A DNA stretch of 64,000 nucleotides from Nissolia schottii. Lineage: Eukaryota; Streptophyta; Magnoliopsida; Fabales; Fabaceae. Of the stretch, positions 46,185 through 59,600 are shown piece after piece. Every line of letters begins with the position of its first letter. Position 1 is the first letter of the stretch. Location: the NCBI GenBank assembly GCA_003254905.1, contig QANU01002056.1, positions 203,530-267,529 on the forward strand, read 5' to 3'. The position numbers were made by a program, and so were the translations under genes. Under the pieces are notes generated by a model. It made no database searches. It was not told the DNA's origin and saw nothing but the letters and a program-made list of their open reading frames with translations.

Positions 46185-46652
46185 TCATTTCCTTTTGTCA
46201 GGAGACATCACCTTATTAAAATCTCTCATAATTAACAACGAAGATCTTATAAAGGATTTCAAGTCAATTAATTCTTTCCAAAGAAGTTGGTTTTCCTTTC
46301 TCATGTGCCAACCATACACAACAATAATTGTATAGTCGAAATTAACATCAGTGTCATGCCCTTGCACACAAGTCCACTTGTGAACCGAGAAGATTGCTAA
46401 AGCCTCAAACAAGTCCGTAACCCAGCAACATACAATTCCCCCACTATCCTCCCGCAATAGAACATGATCCCAACCAATATCCCTTCCCCTCCACCAACTT
46501 TTGAACCTAAATTGAAGGTCTTGAGAATGTTTGGTCTCAACCAAGCCTAAGAAAGATGAGGTTCTCTCAATTAAGAGCTTTTTAATCCCTGTTGACTTCT
46601 CAACAGAGACCACACATCTAATATTCAAGGAGAGAATCTTCATAACACACAT
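46185..46652 (-). mobile_element. LINE (L1-like) endonuclease-domain fragment
   Basis: A 155-codon open frame with the start of an apurinic-type endonuclease domain: MKILSLNIRCVVSVEKSTGI, SSFLGLVETKHS, SGGIVCCWV and MRDFNKVMSPDKRK, equivalent to the conserved GDFNEV...ER motif. In plant L1-type LINEs this lies at the start of ORF2. The remaining endonuclease, the reverse transcriptase and the tail are missing, so it is a short dead piece. Confidence 0.8.
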
Positions 46653-46958
46653 AAAAAAATATATATAAAAAACCTACCTATAGGAACAAGATCACAGGAA
46701 TTTCAAACCTTCCTTTTGTTCCTTGTAGATATGGAAATGTGTTCATTGTCACCTATCAATGGATGATTTAATTTATATGCAAATTATAATGAGCACTAAA
46801 AAAAAAACTTAAAAAGGTTTGTTTGATTTGTGTTCCCTTATTTCTTTTTCTTTTTGTGAAGTGTTTTGATTTTTTTTATTTTTCTATTTTCTTTAAGAAA
46901 TTCTAAGAAATAAGAAATGGACTGAAAACATAAATGAAAATATAGATCAAACAGACCC
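46653..46958. other. Short AT-rich spacer
   Basis: Nothing recognisable between the LINE piece and the gypsy fossil. Confidence 0.5.
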
Positions 46959-48440
46959 TTACATGTTAGCTAAAATAGTATTTACAATGGCATCCATGCT
47001 ATAGTATAATAGACTATAAAATAGTATTGCCACTTGATCAGCCTTCACACACACAATGTCACCCCCTTCTGATGGAAACATCATTGCCAAACACGTCGTC
47101 AATATCACCGCACCTATTTTATTTAAAGTGGGTCTGCCAATGATAAAGTTATATGCCGAAGGACAATCTATCGCCAGAATTTCCACCTTAACTTTCCATA
47201 TAAAGGTACTTCTCCAAATGTCACGTATAGCATGATATATCCATCCAGTCGCGCTCGTTCTCTTGAAAATCCCACAAGATCCGCATCATATGGAAATAAG
47301 TCAGACTCTTTCAATCCTAACTTATTAAATGCGTCTCTGTAAAGAATATCAGTTGAGCTTCCCTAATCTATAAATAGCCTTTTTATATTAGCATTCGCCA
47401 CAATAGTTATGACAACCATGGGATCGTCATGTCCTGGTACTACGCCAACCTCATCTTCACTATAAAAAGAAATCACAAGCATGCCCAAGGGTTTTGTCAG
47501 AGTATAATACTCTGACGAGACCCACCCTTATAACATCCTTTAAATGCCTTTTCCTAGTGTTCCGAGAAACACCCCACTAGCGAAATCTCCCGAGATAACG
47601 TTAATTGTTTGAGTTACAACTTATTCTTTCTCAACAGGTTGCTGCTTGATGTCAGGACAACGATTATTTCTCAGATTTCTTCTATCTTCTAAGTCAGACT
47701 TAGAAACTTCCATCATCCATTCGAACCTCCGCACAAGACTTTCCTTTCCCCATATACTTGGAAATTCGTTGACTCTGCACATATTCTGCTAATTTCCCCT
47801 TTTGAACTAACTCTTCAATAGCATCCTTCAAATCCCGACAATTATCTGTTTTGTAACCATACCTAGCATGATAAGCACTCCATACTATCTTGAAATTTTC
47901 CCACAGACGGTGCCAATGTTACGAGCTATTCCGTTAGTAGTACCGAGTTGGCTCGTAACTCAATCCTTGAGCACAAGTTGGGAGCTTGAGATGATGAACT
48001 GGGCCTTTGATCTTGATCGGAATGTGGATGGCGGCGAGGTACCTGCAAAAGACACTCCAACGCCCAAGTAAGAGTTTGTAGTATATAGGTATTAGTAATG
48101 AACAAAACATACGTCTTGTATGCTATGTTTCTGCTTTATATAGTTTGCTCCTGTACCTAGCTGTTTGTAGGTAGTTAATGTGTGTAACAACTTATAATTG
48201 TATGTAAATGGGTTGTTTTGAAGCCTTGATGAGATTATTAAAACGTATAACCTTCATTATAAATATGTGGGTAGCTATTCATGACCTTCGTTATTGTGTA
48301 ACGGTCATTGTTCCTGGACTAAATAATCCCGAGATAGTTGACACTCCGATTGGTTGTCCCAAGATGTGATGAGGAATGACATGTCGTGCATTCTTATCAA
48401 TCTCGGTACCAAGAGTAGTAAGTCAAGACTAAGTTAAGTC
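46959..48440 (-). mobile_element. Ty3/gypsy LTR retrotransposon fossil (gag and protease remains, LTR-like end)
   Basis: On the minus strand a protease-type segment (with the motif AYNFIIGRPTLNKIGAV, 46959-47186) and a gag C-terminal segment (about 47750-47880) lie in the order expected for a plant Ty3/gypsy element. To their right is a leader containing the reverse complement of CCACAGACGGTGCCA (47901-47914), which in this group follows the 5' LTR. An LTR-like stretch runs from about 47917 to 48440. Integrase, reverse transcriptase and a second LTR are not seen here. It is a broken, partial and old copy with many breaks. Confidence 0.7.
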
Positions 48441-48445
48441 CGTAA

Positions 48446-49057
48446 TAGTTGTCAAACTCGAGAATTTAGGCAAACTTTTGAAGTTTTAGCAAATTTGAAC
48501 CATAAACTCTACTCATAAACTCATAAGTTATACATTTAAAAAAGTATTATTGAAAAAATTATATTATAAGGTTAACTTAGTAACTAAACATAATTAAATA
48601 ATATATTTATTATTAATATTAAATAATATTAACTTTATAACTAAACAAATAAAATAAATATTATAAAATATAGTTTTATGCATGAGACATTTGTTAAATC
48701 ATATTTTATTATGCGCATGCACTATTATGTAGTTTGATAAAACATAATTATTTAGAATAAATATAAAAAAAATAGTTGAATACACTCCCTAAATACTTCA
48801 TAACATAAACAATTCAACTAAGTATTTATTAGAAGTTACTAAAATTGTACATTTTGAGAAAAATCTCAAGTGTAAATTACAAACTCGTAAACTAGCTAGG
48901 GATTAGTAAAATTGAGAATTTGTTGAGTCTTTTAGAGTTTTTTTAACTCGTATGAATTTATTAAAAAGAGAGTTCACATGAGAATTAACTAGTTTTTGTA
49001 TTGTAGATTCGTAAACTCGTAAGAGTTTAAAAGTTAATTCGAGAGTTTAACAATCAT
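48446..49057. mobile_element. Worn hAT-type element
   Basis: The ends TAGTTGTCAAACTCGAG and, reverse-complemented on the right, ATGATTGTTAAACTCTCG recall the CATGGTTATYAAACTC ends of the element at 1144-3010. Subterminal TAAACTCGTAAGAGTTTA-like words occur on the right. No duplication is clear. The AT-rich interior has no coding capacity. Confidence 0.5.
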
Positions 49058-52000
49058 ATCCATTTACAACTTCAATTGTTGACTCAATTTCATTTATGTA
49101 AATATGTTAATGACCAACATATTTACATACTTACAGTTACTAAGAGGAGCATTAACTCCAACGAGGTTTGTTTTCTTGTGGAAGATAGGTCAAAATGAGA
49201 TGTTGCATAACCAAAGAACTCCAAGGCTAAAGAAGAGTCTAATATCGCGTGGGTCCAACTCAAAGCCATATTAGTGTAGCCCATTAGCACCAGGCCATTT
49301 AATAGATCAGCAGCATTTCTCAGACCAAAAAATGATCCACTGCATTTCTCACTTAAGGACCAAGACCGAGAAAGAAAGAAAGAAGAAAAACAAAAAAAGG
49401 TTTTAAGTGAGTTACAAAGAACAAACAATTTGGTCCCTGACAAATTCGGACATAAGTACATTTTGGAACCAGAATACATGAATTTATTATACCCCAAAAA
49501 ATTTTGGGACGAAATTATAATGTTACTCTTTTCGTTAACCTGAACTTCAGTTCTTATTGCTGAAAATCCCGTTGAAAAATCATACAATGTATAATAAAGA
49601 ATGTAAAATAATTTCTAAAATTTTAAAACAACTTAAGTCAAGACAAAAAGAAAAAAAAAGACAGTTTCAATGATTTTATAGTATTTAAAGATTGCATAAA
49701 CATTTTAATATTAAAATTTCCTCGATGGCCATGCATATTAATTTTAAATTTCTATCATCATGCATATGTGTTCTTTATCATTTTATTGTTTAGTTTAGTA
49801 TAGGGTATAAAAAGATCAAGACGTTCTCATTTTAAAGGGTTATGTTCACTATTTCATCATTTATTAGAGGGCCAATGAGTCAATGACTATTTAACATGAG
49901 AGATTTATGTAAATGAATAGTGAGATGATAAACATAATCTTCTTATTTTCATTTTGTAAAACGAAGATCTTAATCGTGTTTATTAGTTTTAAAATTATAT
50001 TAAAAATTTCTATACTTCATTTATTAGGAGATTGATTTGTATGTACTAACAATGTAAAAGAGATTTTACAGTTATTCAATCATTTGTTACCATATAAGTA
50101 AAAAGAGTAATATATAAGAGACTTAACTCATTAACATATCCACTTTTATGAATAACACATGACATTTTTAAGAAAAAAATAACAAATGGGTCATTCACAA
50201 AAGTTGAGAAGTAAATGAGTAAATTAGGTTTCTTAAGCGTTTTCAAGTAAAAATGATCGAATCTTTCTTTGATTTATTTAAAAGTTTCGAATTTAATAAC
50301 ACATAATTAATGACAGAACTAATCGACCTATTTGTTATCCAATCACGTGCCAAAACTCTTTTACGACATAGATATTAATCTCACTTGTTAATAAAATTCA
50401 TCAACCTAACAATTAGATTGTAAAAACTTATTATACAAAACAAGTATACTAAAACTTACTCAACCATAAGAAGTAACGTAATGGTAACTAATATTATCCT
50501 TTAAGGATGTGATATGAGTTCGATCTCCATTAATTAATAAAAATGAAAATTTGACACACCATTGCATAAAACTCTTAAAAATTACCAATAAAACTCAAAT
50601 ATGACTTTTTAATCATGTAAAAAAAATTGACTTTATAATCAATACAACTTAATGCCAAGTGCCAATTGAGAAAGAAATGGTAGATTTCCATGCCGTTACG
50701 CAGCGGTATATTATATTGCTAATTATTCAATCTTTTACTTTAATTGATTACCACTTACCGAATATATTAACACCACTTAAATGAATGCCAAATTGTCCCA
50801 AACATGTGGAAATTTCTCCATGTCAAAGCCGTAACCCGTAATGTAGAGAGAGATAAATGTCATTTGTTTTGCCTGGGCTTCCCACTTTCTTACTCAAAAT
50901 GTTATTACATTTTTGTTCAACAAGAAAACTTGCTTGAATGAATATGCATTTCAACTAGGGTTTGATGTCCTGGAAAAAAAATATATATGAAAAGATGAAA
51001 AATACAAAAAATAAATCCTGGAACCGACACAGGAATATGTACAAATTAGAAAACAATTATTTTTCATCATCAAAAAGAGAAATGCATCAGCACAAAGCAC
51101 TTTGCTAATTAAGTCAACAACCACCTTTTGTTTGATCAATCTCGTTAACTTAGATTTTAGACAAATATTTTATATTTTAAAATAAACTTGATCAAATCGC
51201 TTTTCAACCATAAATAGAAGGAACCGACAATTCATCAATATAGTTTTTGCATTTTAATATATAAATCATAAACTCTCTTTATTGTCCCCATACGTTTTTT
51301 CTTTTTCAGAGGAAAGAAACCCCAACCCTTCCATGTCTACTATTATTTTGTATTCAACTACCTAATTGCAATTAAATTTCAGTTGGAATGTCAACAAATG
51401 TGTTGACATCTCAACAAGTGAAGAAAGTATACCTAAAACTAAAATTAAAATACTTGATTTTGTTTAACTATATAATATTCCCTCCGTATGAATGATGACA
51501 GGATCAAATCAATTAAGATAAAGTCCCAATTGGAAATTGCCAGGTCAAGTTGGTTCTGTTCACCAACTGAATCATATATACTTACACTACAATCACCCTG
51601 TTTTTGTCCTCCATTCATTGGCCACCAATGCCCCCAATAAGATTATAGCTCAACCCCTACCCCCACATATTCTAATGGCTAATCTTATAGCCTTTGGCTA
51701 CACGGTGTGACAATTTTTATTATGATATAAAAATCATTTGATTATCAGAAGTTTGTGTTAACTTACCATATAAAAGATGTTTAGATATTGATAATCTTTA
51801 AATAAGAAACAAAGCATAATTTAGATCAAATTATTTCGTAATGCAAAATGTTTTTGTCTTTTTATTAAGTTTAATTCTAATATATTTTTATTAATTTATA
51901 AATACTGTTGTTTGATCATGGACTCTTCACGTTCTTCTAAATAAATAAGTTAAATTTTAATAATATGAGTAAATATATGCATTATCCCCACTTTAAGTTC

Positions 52001-53837
52001 AAATAACCATTGTGTAAAAGACATGCTAATATATAAAAACTATTCATTTATCTTTATAAAATTAAAGATTTTGAAAGTGATATTTGTTGATAATTTTAAT
52101 TTGACATTAATCATTTGTTATGCGTGATATGCATGTGATTTGATGTTATAAACTGATCGTCCGCTATATATATCATTAAGGAGTCCCATTTTCTCTAATA
52201 ATTGTTGATGCAAGTAGAAGGCAAACTAACTTGTATACCTTTAATTCATGTAGATGTGTACATATAAAATACATAGCTTTTTATTCATGTGATATATATA
52301 ATACATAGTTATTACTATAGCTTACAAGCTACGTATAATTATATCATGTGAAAAGTGCCAAAACTGGGGTCGTGGTCCTTACCCTGAGCGTCATGCATCA
52401 CAAAGTTACTACTTTATAACAACCTTCATTCCATGTTACGACAACTTGATATTCAATTTCTATAATATTTCCCTTCATCGTCAAGATGCAGATTTCCTTT
52501 TTTATTTTTGCACTCATGCCACAAACTGCCCTTATATATATATATATATGAATAAATATAATTGAATGACGCTTTAATTTCAAGGATAATGGGGCCATCA
52601 TCGAATGCTTCATTTTGTCATGATTTCTAATATATTGCTGGTACTTGGAAAAAGAGGGTTGTAACATGTAGCCATTAGATTCTTGAGTGGGGAATAATGT
52701 TATACTATTTGGAATAATTTTTGAACAATTACGCTCACAAATGTATGTGTCTATTGTGGGTCTCCACCATGTTGAATCTTACATTTGTGTGAGTGTAATT
52801 GTCTTAAATTTCTTATAATTTTTTTTAAATGATTTCACAGGGCACTTTACCCGAGAAATTTTTAGGCTCAAATAGTAGGTATCTAGAAGGATAAAAGCAA
52901 CAATAATTGAAACCTAAGTCGTTTAGTCATAGAAACTTTGATAGCATATTAAAAACCATAAAAATTCTTACACAGACACAAATTTAATACCTTATTTTTA
53001 AACACACTCACAACAAAAGTGAGTTTCACTAACTTTATTTAAATATGCTAATTTATCAAAGTTTTACTAATTTATATCTATGTGTGTTTAGGGATAACAT
53101 GTTAGACTTACGATAGGCTAAGAACTTTTCTATAAAAACATTTCTTTAAAAAGCTGTGAAGTTATTAGAGAGAAACGATTGAATTTAACCGGAAGCCATA
53201 ATAAATAAAGTACCACTAAAAAAAAGGTGCATTTTAAGCAAGCTAAAAAAGAAAGAGGAAGAGAGGCTCTCATCATCAAGACAGAGACCAAAAGCACTGC
53301 CATACCAAATTACATTAATGGCTTATTTCCATTTTGCTAATACATTATAAATCTTGGAACCAAGGAAAACAAAAAGAAAAGTTGCTAGCCCTCATCTTTG
53401 TTCCCCCTCTTAAACCAGCTAATAATAATAATAACAACAATCTGGTTTGTAGAGGGAAATTCCAAGAACACAAAGAAAGACAGAAAAAAGAACATCCACA
53501 AATGTGTCCAAAACTTGTGTGGTAAAAACAAAGTCCAAACCACTCCACCTCAGCACAGGTTAGTTTCTTGTTGTTGTTGGCCTATCATCTGTTTCATCCA
53601 AAAACACCAACCCACCCTTATAACTCTCTCTAACCTACCATTCCCAAAAGAAAAAGAGCAAAACACCATTTAAGAAAACAGACTTAGCAGAAAAGGAAAC
53701 ACCAAACTCCTTCCTTGTACATACATATACACACACTTCAATGTTGTTATAGAGTCTACATAGAACTTTCGGTGATAAGAAACATAGGAGCCAGCCACCC
53801 CAATTCATCTCCAAAAGCATAATCAATTTTTTTTTCA
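49058..53837. other. Long gene-free AT-rich spacer
   Basis: Nearly 4.8 kb with no supported gene. The minus-strand frame 49123-49587 (154 codons) has no recognisable domain. A fold-back repeat lies near 52700-52825, and an (AT)n run near 52535-52549. The last 300 to 500 bases should hold the promoter and leader of the membrane-protein gene at 53838; many short frames there are leader shadows. Confidence 0.55.
52700..52825. repeat. Fold-back (hairpin) repeat, possible small MITE
   Basis: ACAATTACGCTCACAAATGT (from about 52725) pairs with its near reverse complement TACATTTGTGTGAGTGTAAT (from 52780) around a 35-base loop, and weaker pairing continues outward through T-rich arms. No duplication was fixed. 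Confidence 0.6.
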
Positions 53838-54824
53838 ATGGAAGATTCAAGCAAGATTCTCAGAAGATCAATCCATAGTTTCCTCCAAAACTATCACTAC
53901 TTCACCTCAACATGTGCTTTCCTTGCTTTTCCTTTCTCAGCTTCAATACTCCTCTCACAATCTTCACTTCCTGGCCCTTCATCACTCTTGCCTCACATAT
54001 ACAATCGCCTAAGGACCCTCTTTGATGCTGCAGGATTTCCCTCTTCACAGTTGTTCACCATTCTCAACCTCAAGGTTTCTCAAACAATCACTTCCTCAAT
54101 CATTTCCCTTCCTTTCACCCTCACCTTTCTCCTCGTAGCGAAAGCATCAGTAATTCAGGCTCTAAATCAACACAAGAGGGCTTCATCGCCCCCTTCGTTC
54201 GGTTCGATAGCTTCCCTTTACAGGCCACTAGTCCAAACCTATGTATGCAACTGTTTCTTGATCCTATCAGCAAATGCAACTGCTTTTGTTGTACTGTTTT
54301 TGGGGTTCGGCATCATTGAATGGCTTGGATACTCTTCCAACCCAAGTTGGCTACTCTTCATGTCAGTTTTCGGGGCGGTTCTGTTTTCTGTGATCCTTGC
54401 CAATGCACTTGTCATATGCAACATGGCTCTGGCTCTGTCTGGGATGGAAGGGCATGGTGGATTCATGGCAATCCTAAAGGCTTGTGTCATGATAAGGGAA
54501 AGGACATCAATGGCCTTGTTCCTTGCACTTCCTGTTAATGTCGCCTTGGCTGCCGTTGAGGCCTTGTTTCAATTCAGGGTTGTAAGGGTTTATGGCATAG
54601 GTGAGAAGGCGTGGCCTTGTGTGGCTCTGGAGGGCATTTTCGTCGCTTACTTGTACTCGATCTTTGTCGTCCTTGACACGATTGTGAGCTGCATGTTTTA
54701 CAAGAGCTTTATGATTGGAGGGTCATGTGTTGATCAGGAGGAGAAACATTTGTTGAGGATTGAGTTTCTGGAGGAGGACGGTTATGGTTACTTGGGGAGC
54801 AAGAATTCCGCGGAACTACCGTGA
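53838..54824 (+). CDS. Plant multi-pass membrane protein of unknown function (328 residues)
   Basis: Single exon, 328 residues, starting MEDSSKILRRSIHSFLQNYH. I count six likely membrane segments: about 21-42, 82-105, 135-160, 170-200, 223-247 and 263-288. A C-terminal hydrophilic tail (EEKHLLRIEFLEEDGYGYLG) follows. It resembles the plant family of At4g19950, At5g44860 and At1g31130, sometimes listed as PABP-binding-like, with the recurring pattern of an N-terminal SRIIxxSxxxFLxNYxxF-like segment, LSQ and a hydrophobic six-span core. Its biochemical role is unknown. The start is the first ATG of the frame, just after a poly-T tract. No damage was seen. Confidence 0.85.
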   Translation: MEDSSKILRRSIHSFLQNYHYFTSTCAFLAFPFSASILLSQSSLPGPSSLLPHIYNRLRTLFDAAGFPSSQLFTILNLKVSQTITSSIISLPFTLTFLLVAKASVIQALNQHKRASSPPSFGSIASLYRPLVQTYVCNCFLILSANATAFVVLFLGFGIIEWLGYSSNPSWLLFMSVFGAVLFSVILANALVICNMALALSGMEGHGGFMAILKACVMIRERTSMALFLALPVNVALAAVEALFQFRVVRVYGIGEKAWPCVALEGIFVAYLYSIFVVLDTIVSCMFYKSFMIGGSCVDQEEKHLLRIEFLEEDGYGYLGSKNSAELP

Positions 54825-56620
54825 CAAAAAAGGTAGTAGCAAGTTATTGATCTGGTCAAGGAAGAAGGACCTATAATACCAGTTGTTGTTTTTTGAGCAT
54901 AGTATAGCAGCAGTTTCACAAAATTCATTCATGTTGCTGGAAGAAAATCTGGCAACTTTTGAAGACATGATGAAGATATTCAGCGGGGGAACCTCAGATC
55001 ATGCCTTGTGCAAATACAAACAAGCTTAGAGATTAGCGCACCATTTTATACGAGTGTTTTTTTTCCTTGCTGTTATACTCTTCAACTAGTCCCTTCTTTT
55101 GATTTCATCACTTTTTTCCTTGTATATTGGTAAATGGTAATCTTTTTACAGTGTGAATAATACAAAAGCTTGTGATCATTAGCGTCAAAACCAATGAATG
55201 ATAAAGTATTTGTATTACTATGGTCCAAAATCCATAGTATAATTGAGATTCCACATATTTAATAACAGGAAAAAAAAAAAGGTGACTATTTTTATGGTGT
55301 TCATTTGGATTTGCATATGTTTTTAAAATTCCGTCAGGTCCAGAATGAGAAACTTGAACCGCTTTGGAGTTGAGAATGACATGAATGCCATCTACTTGCC
55401 CAAAGAAATTGCGATATTCTTAGTTTCTTACTATAGAAACATGTAAAAGCTTCTCTGCAAATTAAAAGAACATGCAAATTTCATTTGCCACCTACACCAG
55501 CCGCAGCATACTATAGCTTGAACAAGGAAAATTTCTTCACACTCTACTAACAGCATGTTCACTCTAATAATGTCTCTTATTTCATTATCTAAAAAACATA
55601 ATATAAAGTTGAGTAGTAAAAAATAATATGAGAATATCATTATACATCAAACAGTTCTTAATGACAGCAGCTAATAAAATCTTAGAAGGTATGATAGATG
55701 ATAAATGGTGTTACATTTAAAAAATGTCTCTCACAAGATGCAACTAATGTAATGAGCTACACACTACATCTGAAATTTCACTGTTTTCATGCCGATAAAA
55801 TGTGCGCACAAATAATCCAGCTTGGTAAATTTGATGAACTGGAGACAAGAATGTGACAAGACATTTTACACTTCACCAATACGTATTATATTTCACATGA
55901 AAAATGAAACTAGCATTCCTAACTTGGCCTACTCTTCACTTATATTACAGTTACAATACAGTGTCCTGATTTCTATTTTCTCTCAATCTATCAGCTATAC
56001 AACGTGTTCCTCGTGGATACACTACCAAAATCTCTATCAAGAAGGAAAATAATTTCTATGTTACACGACAAAGAATTGGATCCTAGGGTTAGAGCTTTGT
56101 ACAATGTTTCATGGTACTACAGTTGATTTTGGTACTTTACAAATCCAACAGGCATACGCCCTGGAGCCAGAAAAACTGCCAAATGATGCCAGCCAATGCT
56201 AGTTAGTGAAGGCATGATCTACTACACAAATTTCTCCTTGCATCAATGAGAAAGGGACCAGATCCATCACTTTTCATAGCACTCACTAGATTCTGATGGC
56301 ATATCAAGCAATCACAGTAATTTTGACTTTACAGAGTATTCTGAGGAGAAAGATCAATTGACCATATAAATCTGATTCGGCAGAATGCCATGAACCAACT
56401 CCTAATCCTGTTGTATGTTCAGTGGTCCAGTCTGCAGGTAGCAGGAAGTTGCTATTCGACCTCAAATAAATCAGCTTGAAAGGCTAATTGTCACATCTTC
56501 ATCATGGAATGGGAGGCTTCTTCATTACAGGTCTCAAAAGCTTTCTCCCTAGTGCAATGGGTAGATTCTTGCTCTTTGCAAGAGCATGATGTCAGCTCAA
56601 AGAAGCGGAAAACCCAGTTG
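54825..56620. other. 3' UTRs of two convergent genes and spacer
   Basis: The membrane-protein 3' UTR lies on the left and the formin 3' UTR on the right; the genes run toward each other. No repeat or other gene was recognised. Confidence 0.55.
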
Positions 56621-59600
56621 TCAACTATCTTTTGCACTCTTCCGTGTCAGGCTAACGCCCTTAGCCTTCTCCATTTCAGCCTCTTTCACAGCTTTCTTCT
56701 TCTCTAACTCTGCTTGTTTGCAATTCTCGTCATGTGCTTTCCGAAACAACCTTGTAAAGTTTAAGAGAGTTGCAGTGACTGTAATCATCAAGCCAGCAAC
56801 AACAATAAGTTAGCTTGACCACTATAAAAAAGTTAAAAGCACATCTCACTATTTCTTCTAAACATTATAAAAGAAACACACATGGATGATGAAATTTCAT
56901 TCAGTTCAGTCCCCGCATTGATTTTTCCCTGTATTTATCTTATTATCCATTGACAATTCACTCACTAGCCCCCTGCCCTCCTGGACCTTTCTTTATTACT
57001 ACACCTATCACTCAAAAGAACAAGGTGTCGTCTGACCATGTAACTAACCCCACATAATAGAACAAGGCTTAGTAGTTGTCAATGTATCTTTCCTTAACCT
57101 TGACTTCTAACCACACTTCTAAACCACCAAATTGTATAAATTACACACTTATCCTAACCATGAACGTGACAGGTCATGAAAATGTACTTTCCTAGAAACA
57201 TCAGTTAATTGAACAATAATCCAATAGAAAAAGTCAACAGTTAAAAGATCAATAAACATTGTCTTACCAACAACAAGTATTAAGCAGCAACTTACCTTGC
57301 TCAAATGGGCACCGGGCAGGATCCTCACCAAAATATAGTGCAAGTGCATCTGCATTTCTACCCTGTCCATTTACATATTACACAATCTTTTTATCTATGT
57401 ATTGTAGGTGCCTAATGTACCAAAAGAAAAAGGTTAAGCAAATTACCACCACAGAATATAGGTTTGTTAGAGATGCCACCTCTGACTCAGCTACGGCTAT
57501 GAATTCTCTCAATGTCTGAAAAGAAGTTAGAAAAAAATAAATAATGAAATGCACTGAAAATGCAAACCATATAAAGTAAATAAGATTATATGATGGAAAA
57601 CCTGTTCATTGTTAAAAAGGAACTTAAAAGCTCCCCTTAAATTCCAGTTTACACATAATGTTTACACAAGACTAGAGAAACATAAGGAGAAACATAAGGA
57701 ATTTAATGTTTCTCTTGTCAACGCTAGTGATCAATAACAAAGGTCTAATAATCGCCCTCTTCCATTAGCATATTGCCATTACAGTTTAGATGAAGCTGAT
57801 AAGAACTAACCTGACATGCAAAAAGTTTGCAGACAAAACAACTTCAAACCAATTTGAAAGTAGGTAAAAATAAGCATTTGGAGTTTTCTGAGAAATATAA
57901 CTTTTTATGTGTTTAGGGGAGTCTTGCTTAACTAAATAAATTACTTGTACTGCACCCAAAATAAAGTGAGCATGAAGTGTTACCTAAGTCAGTGTTATAT
58001 AACAGTTATTCAAAGTCCCGTTAGTGAAATACGTTTTCTTTCTTTCCACTCTATCCCTTCGATATCGCATCCCAAAATTTCAACGAGAATGTTAACAGGA
58101 ACCAGATTACACAACATTATTAATAACAAAAAAAAGAGATTTATTAGAAAGAAAAGTTGGAAAGCACAAATAGGAAGAGAATAAAATATCCTCCAAAAAC
58201 AGAAAAGTTAATATACAAACAATGGGCACTAAAAAAATGAAGAATGCACCAAGACTTCCCAATCTCTCCATGTCAGGAATCTAAAAACAATTTAGTTTTA
58301 AATAGTTTATGATAAGCACTATGACATCATTTGATCCATCTAGCTAATCCCAACTAGTGCGACAATGCTTGGTTGTTACTGTTGTATAAAATTGCAACTT
58401 GCTTTAATAGCCACGATCAGAACAAAAACCAGAAGCAATAAACACAATACACTAAAATGTAGTCCACAGATCTAACAAGAACCAACCAGATGTGATCATT
58501 AATTTTAATTGATTGATGATGATAATTATAATAACTACACTGCCAACTACATTCATGATGCAGGAAAGCCAGTATTATGAATCATTTCAGAACTTCCGTG
58601 TTTCTTTCCCAATATAATGAAAATAAAGAGCCTAACGTAAACATGTTAAACACCTTACAGAAAACTTCAGACACAGGTCCATCATTTGCAGATGCAGCAA
58701 GCTCCTGTTTAACCTTTTCTAATCCTTTGATGATTGCTTGCATCTCTTCGGCTAATGACTTCAATTGTATCTGCAAGAAGTGTAGCTTCCAATCAATACA
58801 TGTTGTAATCCCATTACCTTATACTGGAAGTTAGATGGTCCCCAACAGCATTTTCTTTTGGCTAAAATGCAAATAACCATTTTAACTTTGACACTTGAGC
58901 AAATTGTGCAGTTAACCTCCTTTTTCAACATCTAGCAAATATCCCCTTCCATAGTGAAAGAAAGCAAGAAAGGTGAGCCAAATGAATAGAGATTCTGCTC
59001 GAACTTGATTAAAGATGTGCTACTAGGTGAAATTTCTCAATTCAATTGTTATAGGCAATCCTTTCCAATTTAGGCTTCTAAAATTTGCTCACTTTAGGAT
59101 GGAAAGGGAATATTCTCCACACAAATTTTTAAGTGGAGTAATTACCAAATCTGAAACCATATGGTATATTTTCCAAAGAGGCAAAAGTTGAACGAAGTAA
59201 TTTGCATTTTGGTCATTTCTGTTTGGCTCAATGCAGTCTGCCACCCTAATTTAAATAAATCCAATTGCTCTTTTCCCCATAAATTGCAATATTAAGTACA
59301 CCCTCACTTATTTAATACAGTTTTTTTCCTGCAAAGTCCAGCGTATTCTTGGCAGGTACAGGACTCAGAAAGACATAACTTATGACTATGCCAAAGTTCT
59401 GAGCTTCGGTGGTGAGCTATGATGGTGATTGGTGACTGAAAGAGGTAAATTGGTCTTTTTTAAGTCACCTTCCTGCTTATGAGCTGCTAAAACTGAGTTA
59501 ATTTGTATGACACGCAAGCAATTGCAAGAAATAACAGGAGGGAATGAGCTCAGTTTCTAAAGGAAGGGGAAAAAGTGAAAGAGAACCAATAAACCAAGGT

